Shown: positions 1 through 5,928 of the stretch, piece after piece
Layout: every line of letters starts with the position of its first letter
Position numbering within the stretch: position 1 is the stretch's first letter
Source of the DNA: an uncultured Saprospiraceae bacterium
GTDB taxonomy: Bacteria; Bacteroidota; Bacteroidia; Chitinophagales; Saprospiraceae
Assembly: GCA_937894165.1 (NCBI GenBank)
Contig: CALCSX010000384.1
Coordinates: 1 to 11,725 of the forward strand
Direction of reading: 5' to 3'
Length of the DNA: 11,725 nt
The notes under the pieces: model-generated
What the model was told of the DNA's origin: nothing
Databases searched by the model: none
Seen by the model: the letters and a program-made list of their open reading frames with translations, nothing else
Translations under genes and position numbers: made by a program

Positions 1-298
1 GATCTAGTTGCATAAGAATTGGGATTACTTACAAAAAGTATTTTACATTTTTCGGAACAATTTTTCAAACTTTGGCTAAAACGAAATCAAATCTACCACA
101 TTAACTTCTATTATTTTGTTAAATTTAAATGCGACGTTCTTTTTATCAAAAGTTTACTGAAGGCCTCAATGCTATAGGAATATCTTGCATTTATTACTCA
201 CACCAATACAATATCCAACGGGACGGGACGAAGTTTGGCTATTTAGGACATTGATGTAAAATTAAAAATTAGGAATAACAATTTTTGTTTTTCAATAT
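1..298. other. Leading non-coding region, no gene recognised
   Basis: This AT-rich stretch lies before the kynureninase-UbiX chimera. I see no convincing gene, RNA or strong hairpin in it. The longest short frame found by eye is a 41-codon frame at 129-254 on the plus strand, with no recognisable motif. A -7-like box close to TAnnTTTG (GAAGTTTG, around 231-238) lacks a matching TTG at -33, so no promoter is called. The region presumably holds the promoter of the downstream gene. Confidence 0.6.
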
Positions 299-826
299 AT
301 GGAATATCGAAACACTTCAGAGTATCCAGTACAACTGGATCATACAGATCAACTTGCAAAATTCAGATCTGAATTTTTTTTACCACAAATTAACAACTCG
401 GAAACAATTTACTTTTGCGGAAATTCTCTCGGGTTACAACCTAAAGCGACACCCGCTTACCTGGAAGAGGAGCTCCGGAAATGGCAGGATCTGGCGGTGG
501 AGGGCCATTTCAAGTCTAGAAACCCCTGGACTACCTACCAGAAACAGTTTAAAGGTCCCCTTGCTGAGCTTACGGGAGCCCTGCCCAATGAAGTGGTTGC
601 GATGAATAGCCTCACCATAAACCTGCACCTGATGATGGTTTCGTTTTATCGGCCATCTTCAAAACGGTTCAAAATTATTACTGAAGCGGGCGGCATTATT
701 TGCCCGGCTACCCCATCTTTCTACAGCAAGCCGCAGACTATTGAAGAGGTGGCTTTAACAGTGGTTGATAGAGTATTAGATTTAGCAGGGTTTGATATTT
801 CATCTTTTCGATGGGGAAAAGATTAA
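299..826 (+). pseudogene. Chimeric remnant: kynureninase N-terminus fused in frame to UbiX C-terminus
   Basis: Residues 1-~128 match the start of kynureninase (PLP-dependent cleavage of kynurenine or 3-hydroxykynurenine to anthranilates). Visible family motifs are YFCGNSLGLQPK (38-49), the W-x6-GH...NPW block (62-77) and AMNSLTINLHLMMVSFYRP (101-119). From about residue 129 the sequence no longer fits kynureninase, which should continue EAGAFPSDQY. It instead reads as the end of a UbiX/Pad1 flavin prenyltransferase: GGIICPATPSFYSKPQT (131-147), then the VDRVLDLAGFD block and an RWGK tail (156-174). Kynureninases are about 420 residues and UbiX about 190, so roughly 290 residues of the first, including the PLP lysine, and about 140 of the second are missing. 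The start is chosen because MEYRNTSEYPVQLD fits kynureninase N-termini. The stop overlaps that of the converging YihY gene. Neither activity should survive. A misassembly would look the same. Confidence 0.85.
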
Positions 827-1791
827 TAAACTTGTTTTTCATTTTCTGCAGCTAATTTATCCAGTTTGTTTCTGTTGACCTTTATTGAAACATTAAGTTC
901 GTATCCGACGAGCAAAATAAAGGAATTAAATTGTGCCCACAGCATCAGTATTATTAAGGTTCCTAAGGATCCGAAGAATTTATTATAATTGGCAAAATTA
1001 TTAACGTAATATCCGAATATTTCTGAAGCAAGAATGGTTAAAACAGTAGCTAGTAGAGCGCCGGGGGTAAATAATCTAAATTTATTCGCGACTGAGGATG
1101 CATATCTGTATATAAATCCCACAAGAAAATATATTAAGGCAAAAATTATTAAATATCTCAGTAGTATGACGCTTATATAAGTCACAAACTTCAAATTTAA
1201 TATTTCATTTATATAATCGATCGCAAATTTGCCGACTATACCTACCACAGCAGCTAAAATCAAAAGTATTCCTGCTAAAAGTGTCATACGAATAGCAAGA
1301 AGTCTTTCCTGAAAACCGGTTCTGGTAGTAAAAGATTCATATTCTTTCTTATCGAAACTCTGTGAAATTCCAATCATCGCATTGGATGCAAAATATATGG
1401 TTAAAATAAAACCCACAGATAGTAGTGTACCTCTTGGTTGAGTGATTATATCATCAATCATTTGAAAGACAAAAGTTTCTGCTTCGTAAGGCAGAATTCC
1501 TGAAAGGTATTGTCTGATTGTTAAATTAAAGTCCGGAATCGGAAGATACGCGGTAAGGGTAAATAAAAATATTAGGAAAGGGAAAAGTGCAATTATAAAT
1601 GAAAAAGCTATTGAATTGGCCCTTGTAGAGATCATATCATTAAAGCTTTCCTTATAGAGAAAACTAATAATATAATAAATGGGCACTTTTTCAAATCCCG
1701 GTATAGAAGTTTCTAATGCCCATGTTTTCCATTTGAGGTACCTCTCAGATGATTTAAAGGTGGCAATTCTTTCTTTAATTTTCTCTTTCAA
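823..1791 (-). CDS. YihY/BrkB (UPF0761) family inner-membrane protein
   Basis: This 322-residue membrane protein belongs to the YihY/virulence factor BrkB family, often misnamed ribonuclease BN; its molecular role is not firmly known. About six hydrophobic segments are visible (roughly 59-83, 121-141, 166-190, 203-229, 240-262 and 272-298). Family hallmarks are the TRANSIAFSFIIALFP stretch (56-71), the LLSVGFILTIYFASN segment (123-137) and the C-terminal FGSLG...LW...LVGYELN signature (273-300). Length fits the family. The frame has no ATG near its 5' end: it runs back only to a TAG at 1813-1815, so the best start is TTG at 1791 (an ATT at 1794 is the other option). That start overlaps the end of the thioesterase gene by 17 nt, suggesting translational coupling in one operon. 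The 3' end overlaps the stop of the convergent chimera. Confidence 0.88.
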   Translation of the reverse strand: MKEKIKERIATFKSSERYLKWKTWALETSIPGFEKVPIYYIISFLYKESFNDMISTRANSIAFSFIIALFPFLIFLFTLTAYLPIPDFNLTIRQYLSGILPYEAETFVFQMIDDIITQPRGTLLSVGFILTIYFASNAMIGISQSFDKKEYESFTTRTGFQERLLAIRMTLLAGILLILAAVVGIVGKFAIDYINEILNLKFVTYISVILLRYLIIFALIYFLVGFIYRYASSVANKFRLFTPGALLATVLTILASEIFGYYVNNFANYNKFFGSLGTLIILMLWAQFNSFILLVGYELNVSIKVNRNKLDKLAAENEKQVY

Positions 1792-2194
1792 AATATGGGT
1801 GAAGTTTTTTCCCTAATTCTAACGGTAAATCAACCCTTTGGTTCGTTGTTATATCTACAAAACACAATTTTACATGTCCTGCATTTAGCAACTTTGATTC
1901 TTCATTGAATATTTCAAAATGAAAAATAATATCTCTAACCGGCATTTCTTTCAAGCTCGTACGAATGGTTAAGAGGTCGTCATATTTAGCAGGACGTAAA
2001 TATTTCACCTCCATTGACATCACAGGCATCATTACATTATATTCGCGCTCCATATCCTTATAGACAATCCCGATTTCCCTTAAAGCCTCAACTCTGCCCA
2101 CTTCATAATAGAGAGGATAATTGCCGTAATAAACATAGCCCATTTGATCAGTTTCCCCATATCGGACTCTGATTTTAGTTTCCTTGATAAACAT
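1775..2194 (-). CDS. YbgC/FadM-like hotdog acyl-CoA thioesterase
   Basis: This 139-residue protein is a single hotdog (4HBT) domain. Near the N-terminus it has the 4-hydroxybenzoyl-CoA thioesterase/YbgC active-site pattern RVRYGETDQMGYVYYGNY (9-26), with the catalytic Asp expected at D16. The rest (VEALREIG, VKYLRPAKYDD, FEIFNEESKLLNAG) follows the family fold and length. Such enzymes hydrolyse acyl-CoA thioesters in the cytoplasm; YbgC in proteobacteria is tied to the Tol-Pal cluster, but no tol gene is present here, so the substrate is unknown. The ATG at 2194 lies 3 nt after the stop of the arginine deiminase-family gene, and the 3' end overlaps the YihY gene, so it is probably cotranscribed as the middle gene of three. 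Confidence 0.9.
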   Translation of the reverse strand: MFIKETKIRVRYGETDQMGYVYYGNYPLYYEVGRVEALREIGIVYKDMEREYNVMMPVMSMEVKYLRPAKYDDLLTIRTSLKEMPVRDIIFHFEIFNEESKLLNAGHVKLCFVDITTNQRVDLPLELGKKLHPYFEREN

Positions 2195-2197
2195 ATA

Positions 2198-3454
2198 TTA
2201 ACCTCTTAATAAAGGGCAAGTCATACAATGTGTACCACCTCTTGCTCTTGATAATTCATTAGAAGGGATCGTTATAATTGTGTTGCTTATCTGTTCAATA
2301 TCCAGTTCACCATTTTTGAATTGATTTAGGAATTCCTTCGCCTGTAAGATGGTATAACCTGCCTTTCTAAATGCATTTTCTGTTTTCGGATTTCTGTCGT
2401 AGGTAATTGCGACGCCCGGTTTGATAGTCACCAAATTGCAACCATCTGACCACTGTTCCCTTTCCTGATAGGGGGACTCACCATCACCGGCATAAATGAA
2501 TTCCATATTTGAACTAATTTCCTCAAGAAAATATTCCTCTATTGAAGCATATTTCATTTCAGTCCCATTGTGTCTGTAAACAATAACATTTGAGCCTAAG
2601 CCATCATTTACTATTGGCTTAAAGGAGACAATGTGATTGTAATTAATACGTGTGAAAATAGTATCAATGTGCATGCAATAGCGCTCAGCCGGAATATTCA
2701 CCTGCACAACATTTTTGACGAGACCTTTTTCAAAAACGATATCCCTTAATGATAAAATGGCATGTTGCGAAGTTCTCTCACTGCTGCCAATTACAAGATT
2801 CTCTCCATCGATGATCATTACATCACCGCCTTCCATGGAAATATATTCTCCTTTTCGAGAGGGAGGGAAAAGATCAACGGTATTCAAATTAATTACTCTC
2901 TGCTCATTTTGAAGATCTTGAAACATAGAATGGGCAAAGAAAATAAATCGCGTAAGAATATTTTCTCTATATCTCGCTTCTTTTTCAGCCTTCATTATGA
3001 CTACATGATCATTGATGGTGGCAGCGATATCACGTGTGAAAATAAAATTAGGAATAGGGTCGAAATAAATAAAATCCTCTTCTGCATGATACCCGGTAAT
3101 CAGGACATCTGCAAGTACGCTAGCCTCCATTTTTGTGAAGACTTCAGCACATGAAGTAGGCAATTCTTCATAACTTATTATTAAGTCGATTAATTGCTTT
3201 TTCTTCTCCTCATCCTCTTTCAAGGCTTCACAAAGGAGATCCTCAACATAAATAACATTTTCCTTTCCTAAAAACGCTCGTAACACATCTGTGAATAAAT
3301 CATGTTCCTTTTGCATTTGGGGCAAGTGGACAATATCATCAAACAATAATTCTTCTGCTTTTCGCGGACTAATCCTAGCAATACCTTCATCCGGCCTATG
3401 AACCAACACTTTTTTTAATGGTTCTATCTCATCAGAAACAAAAATCTTCCTCAT
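2198..3454 (-). CDS. Arginine deiminase-family guanidino hydrolase
   Basis: This 418-residue protein of the ADI/amidinotransferase superfamily probably hydrolyses the guanidinium group of arginine (or a relative) to a ureido group plus ammonia in the cytoplasm. It has the N-terminal SDEIEPLKKVLVHRP block (7-21), PNFIFTRD with D142, MEGGD with E208, SSERTS (224-229), MHIDT with H262 and D264, a W-S-D-G-x-N block (335-340) and the C-terminal GGTHCMTCP with nucleophile C410. These match the Asp/Glu/His/Asp/Cys set of bacterial ADI. The residue before the nucleophile is His, where classical ADIs have Arg (GGPRCM), so the substrate is not certain. The frame can be extended to a TTG at 3478, but ATG at 3454 is preferred because it fits ADI N-termini and because the TTG lies inside a promoter-like box. 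No arcB or arcC partner is nearby; the downstream genes are a thioesterase and YihY. Confidence 0.87.
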   Translation of the reverse strand: MRKIFVSDEIEPLKKVLVHRPDEGIARISPRKAEELLFDDIVHLPQMQKEHDLFTDVLRAFLGKENVIYVEDLLCEALKEDEEKKKQLIDLIISYEELPTSCAEVFTKMEASVLADVLITGYHAEEDFIYFDPIPNFIFTRDIAATINDHVVIMKAEKEARYRENILTRFIFFAHSMFQDLQNEQRVINLNTVDLFPPSRKGEYISMEGGDVMIIDGENLVIGSSERTSQHAILSLRDIVFEKGLVKNVVQVNIPAERYCMHIDTIFTRINYNHIVSFKPIVNDGLGSNVIVYRHNGTEMKYASIEEYFLEEISSNMEFIYAGDGESPYQEREQWSDGCNLVTIKPGVAITYDRNPKTENAFRKAGYTILQAKEFLNQFKNGELDIEQISNTIITIPSNELSRARGGTHCMTCPLLRG

Positions 3455-3475
3455 ATATACTTTCTTAAGTTGTTG

Positions 3476-3483
3476 CAAAGGTA
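3476..3483 (-). promoter_or_regulatory. Bacteroidota -7 box (TACCTTTG) for the deiminase operon
   Basis: Read on the minus strand this is TACCTTTG, an exact match to the Bacteroidota sigma-A -7 consensus TAnnTTTG. It lies 21 nt before the ATG at 3454, which would give a leader of about 15 nt, normal for this phylum. No TTG is found at the expected 19-21 nt upstream; the nearest, at 3513-3515, is about 29 nt away, so the -33 element is weak or absent. Confidence 0.5.
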
Positions 3484-3513
3484 ACTGAAAAAAATTAAAG
3501 CCTCGACAGGTTC

Positions 3514-3527
3514 AATGAATATTCATT
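3514..3527. promoter_or_regulatory. 14-bp perfect palindrome, possible operator
   Basis: AATGAATATTCATT is a perfect inverted repeat about 30 bp upstream of the -7 box of the deiminase gene, where a repressor or activator could act. The half-sites TGAAT/ATTCA are those of ARG boxes (ArgR/AhrC), but the usual ~4-bp spacer is missing, so ArgR binding is only a guess. Confidence 0.3.
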
Positions 3528-3697
3528 CTTAAATTTTAATAGATATTATCAAACATGGCATCTATATAATATGAAAGCTTAATCAATTTAGAATTGAAAT
3601 GTTTACTTAGGTAGATTAGTTTGGTCATTTGATCGATTAATTATTCTCGACTCGTGAAATTGTAGCGGGAATTATTATCTTTATAAACAAAAATTAT

Positions 3698-4729
3698 ATG
3701 AGCATGGATATGAAAGAATTCAAACCAAAATCGTTTTGGCAAAGACCGGAAGGCGTTGCAGGAACAATATTTTTGATTTTGGCTGTTGTAGGCGGTGGAA
3801 TATTATTGTATACTGCATTGCCTTACTTGATTACTTTAGCGGCCAATGCATTATATCTGGCAGGAATGCTTATTGTTCTGGGTGCCGTACTTTATATGGT
3901 TTTCGATCCAAAAATGCGAACGCTTATCGCCTATCTCTACAAAAGTATGATGCGTTGGATTACCGGAGTTTTCGTTACCATAGATCCAATAGGTATTTTG
4001 AAAAATTATATTGATGATCTTCAAAATAATCTTTCAAAAATGGATCAGCAGATCGCTAAGTTGAGAGGAGAAATGCATCGCTTGAAGGAGATAATTTTCA
4101 ACAATCAAAAGCAAATTGAAGCCAATTTAAATCTTGCTTCTAAAGCTAGAGAAACGAACAAGGATTCAATTATGATCCTTAAATCGCGAAGTGCCGGTAG
4201 ATTAAAAGATTCTAATATACGATTGGAAGATTTATATAAAAAAATGGAGGTTTTGTATCGCGTACTCACAAGAATGTATAGCAATTCTGAAATTTTATTG
4301 GAGGATGTCAAAGATCAGGTGCAAGTTAAAGAGCAAGAGAGAAAAGTGATACGTACGAGCCATTCCGCCATGAGGTCAGCGATGAATATTATTGCGGGAG
4401 ATAAAGATCAAAGATATATGTTCGACCAGGCACTGGAGGCCATAGCAGACGATGTCAGCAAGAAAGTAGGGGAGATGGAAAGATTCATGGAAATGAGTAG
4501 TAATTTCATGGATAGCATGGATCTTCAAAATGGCATTTTTGAAGAGGAAGGTATTAAAATGCTTGAAAAATGGGAAAGAGAAGGAGTGTCATTATTGCTT
4601 GGAGAGGAAAAGAAGCAATTGTTAGATAAAGCAAATGATGACAGTGAAGTCCTGGATCTGAATGCTCCGGTCGCTTCGCCGGTGAAAGTTGGGGAACATC
4701 GAAATCAATATGATTCTTTCTTTGATTAA
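3698..4729 (+). CDS. Two-TM protein with PspA/IM30-like coiled coil
   Basis: I do not recognise a named family for this 343-residue protein. It opens with a short basic/aromatic leader, then two hydrophobic helices (about 21-43 and 45-68). A soluble part of some 270 residues follows, almost wholly helical and rich in charged heptads (about 100-220), then a second helical block (225-300) and a polar tail ending DSFFD. The soluble part resembles PspA/Vipp1 in layout: it starts with a DP-(x)3-LKNYIDDLQNNL motif (96-112), like the DPxxxLxxxIxxM start of PspA, and ends with a block in which Met/Phe-rich helices surround a GDKDQRYMFDQ turn (234-244). PspA itself has no TM segments, so this would be a membrane-anchored relative; that is inference. 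It is the first gene of a plus-strand group and ends 6 nt before the EVE gene. ATG at 3698 is the first possible start. Confidence 0.7.
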   Translation: MSMDMKEFKPKSFWQRPEGVAGTIFLILAVVGGGILLYTALPYLITLAANALYLAGMLIVLGAVLYMVFDPKMRTLIAYLYKSMMRWITGVFVTIDPIGILKNYIDDLQNNLSKMDQQIAKLRGEMHRLKEIIFNNQKQIEANLNLASKARETNKDSIMILKSRSAGRLKDSNIRLEDLYKKMEVLYRVLTRMYSNSEILLEDVKDQVQVKEQERKVIRTSHSAMRSAMNIIAGDKDQRYMFDQALEAIADDVSKKVGEMERFMEMSSNFMDSMDLQNGIFEEEGIKMLEKWEREGVSLLLGEEKKQLLDKANDDSEVLDLNAPVASPVKVGEHRNQYDSFFD

Positions 4730-4735
4730 CGTTTT

Positions 4736-5158
4736 ATGAGTTATTGGCTAGTCAAATCAGAACCGGAGGAATACAGTTATGCTGATCTTGAAAAGGAGAC
4801 ACTGGTTGAATGGACTGGTGTTAGAAATTATCAGGCTAGGAATTTTTTGAAAGAAATGAAAGAGGGTGAATATGTTTTTTTCTATCATAGCGGGAAGGAG
4901 AGAGCGATCGTGGGCTTAGCTTTGGTAGCAAAAGAATACTTTCCGGACCCAAGTTCCGAAAGCGATAGGTGGGTAGCTGTAAAATTAAAACCTAATAAGG
5001 AGTTGAAAACCCCGGTATCTTTAGAGGAGTTTAAATCGAACCCAAAATTATCAGAAAATTATCTTGTTAAGCAATCCCGCCTATCTGTAATGCCTCTCAA
5101 TGATCAGGAATTTCAGGAAGTTATGCAATTAGGCGGTCTAGACATCGATATCCTGTAA
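4736..5158 (+). CDS. Stand-alone EVE-domain protein (THYN1-like)
   Basis: This 140-residue protein consists of one EVE domain (PUA-like fold). The opening YWLVKSEPEEYSYADL (3-18) and the WTGVRNYQARNFLKEM block (26-41), followed by EGEYVFFYHSG (43-53) and a VGLALVAKEYFPDP stretch (59-72), are the family signature and its aromatic cage region. EVE domains bind modified bases in DNA or RNA (5-methylcytosine-type modifications for some members); the ligand here is unknown. Length equals that of the usual single-domain bacterial and eukaryotic THYN1 relatives. It starts 6 nt after the PspA-like gene, so the two are probably cotranscribed. No restriction or modification gene is next to it, so a defence role is not supported by context. 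Confidence 0.92.
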   Translation: MSYWLVKSEPEEYSYADLEKETLVEWTGVRNYQARNFLKEMKEGEYVFFYHSGKERAIVGLALVAKEYFPDPSSESDRWVAVKLKPNKELKTPVSLEEFKSNPKLSENYLVKQSRLSVMPLNDQEFQEVMQLGGLDIDIL

Positions 5159-5204
5159 ACATTCTTATATCCGGGATGTTGGGAATTGAAATTAGATACA
5201 AGCC

Positions 5205-5792
5205 ATGAAAGTAATAGACAAAGAAAAATTCTTTTCAGCTTACACTTATCAAGAATATTATGATTATCTCAATCTTCAAATAGATCAGCCTGAAAATGAA
5301 GTCAATGAAAAATATAAGGAGTATATAGTACAGAACTCCGCGAGAATGAAAAGACTCAACAGACGTATTCCCGCCAACCCTTTTTTGCAGGAAAAATTGG
5401 CAAATATTCATCAAAGGATCAATGTTTTAATCCTGACTGAGCCGTGGTGCGGCGATGCAGCTCAGAGTCTTCCAATTATTCATAGTCTTTTACCAAGCAA
5501 TCCAAATTTTACAATAAGATATTTCCTTCGAGATAAGAATGAATATTTAATGAATCAATTTCTAACAAATGGGACGAAAAGCATCCCAATAGTTGCTTTT
5601 TTGGATGAAAATATGAATTTTCTTTTCAAATGGGGGCCTAGACCCATTCCCGCTCAAGCACTCTATAAAAGCTTGATTGCCAATAAAGATTTAGTTTATG
5701 ATGAAATTTCATATCAATTGCATGCATGGTATGCAAAAGACAAGGGAGTCACTTTAGAGCAAGAACTATTGGATCTATTCGAAATAATGTAA
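5205..5792 (+). CDS. Thioredoxin-fold protein with single-Cys WCGDA site
   Basis: This 195-residue cytoplasmic protein has a thioredoxin-like fold in its centre: beta strand INVLILTEP (72-80), active site WCGDAAQS (81-88) and the cis-proline loop KSIPIVAFLD with P128. The usual CxxC is reduced to CGDA, leaving one cysteine (C82), so a disulfide reductase cycle like that of thioredoxin is unlikely; monothiol or bacilliredoxin-like chemistry, or a non-redox role, is possible. About 70 helical residues precede the fold and an acidic helix follows it. Proteins with the WCGDAAQ motif are common and uncharacterised in Bacteroidota and Firmicutes. It lies 46 nt after the EVE gene and may be the third gene of that transcript. 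No signal peptide is visible. Confidence 0.85.
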   Translation: MKVIDKEKFFSAYTYQEYYDYLNLQIDQPENEVNEKYKEYIVQNSARMKRLNRRIPANPFLQEKLANIHQRINVLILTEPWCGDAAQSLPIIHSLLPSNPNFTIRYFLRDKNEYLMNQFLTNGTKSIPIVAFLDENMNFLFKWGPRPIPAQALYKSLIANKDLVYDEISYQLHAWYAKDKGVTLEQELLDLFEIM

Positions 5793-5828
5793 AATTTACT
5801 TAGAATCATTAAAAATTAGGATTAAAAA

Positions 5829-5841
5829 TGGTTGGAAACCA
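5829..5841 (+). terminator. Weak hairpin after the thioredoxin-like gene
   Basis: TGGTT-GGA-AACCA forms a 5-bp stem with a 3-nt loop, followed by AT-rich sequence with short T runs (about 5845-5860). The stem is short and the T tract broken, so this is at best a weak terminator separating the thioredoxin-like gene from the lipoprotein gene. Confidence 0.25.
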
Positions 5842-5870
5842 CTATTTTATCTATTTTTATTGTAAATTTA

Positions 5871-5901
5871 TTGATAAAACTATTCATTTATAGTATCCTT
5901 G
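5871..5901 (+). promoter_or_regulatory. Bacteroidota-type promoter for the lipoprotein gene
   Basis: A TTG at 5871-5873 (-33) and TATCCTTG at 5894-5901 (-7; seven of eight to TAnnTTTG) are 20 nt apart, the spacing expected of the phylum's housekeeping promoter. Transcription would begin near 5907, about 20 nt before the ATG at 5929. This is the best promoter candidate in the window. Confidence 0.6.
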
Positions 5902-5928
5902 AAAATTATCGAATCTAAAATTTAAATT

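Noticed and set aside
129..254. 41-codon plus-strand frame in the leading spacer (MRRSFYQKFTEG...)
   Set aside because: Short, no known motif, no promoter or ribosome site, and such frames are expected by chance; reported only as part of the spacer.
285..605. 106-codon frame overlapping the kynureninase part
   Set aside because: Out of frame with the clear kynureninase/UbiX homology and without any recognisable protein features; a shadow frame.
2762..3154. 130-codon plus-strand frame opposite the deiminase gene
   Set aside because: Lies antisense inside a well-supported gene, with no motif; a shadow frame.
2198..3454. Complete arginine deiminase (arc) pathway operon
   Set aside because: Neither ornithine carbamoyltransferase, carbamate kinase nor an arginine/ornithine antiporter is in the window; the downstream genes are a thioesterase and YihY.
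3455..3478. Longer start (TTG at 3478) for the deiminase-family protein
   Set aside because: The TTG forms part of an exact TAnnTTTG promoter box and the extra eight residues do not fit the family N-terminus; ATG at 3454 is better.
4736..5158. EVE gene as sign of a modification-dependent defence system
   Set aside because: The EVE domain is stand-alone (THYN1-like) and there is no nuclease, methyltransferase or other defence gene nearby.
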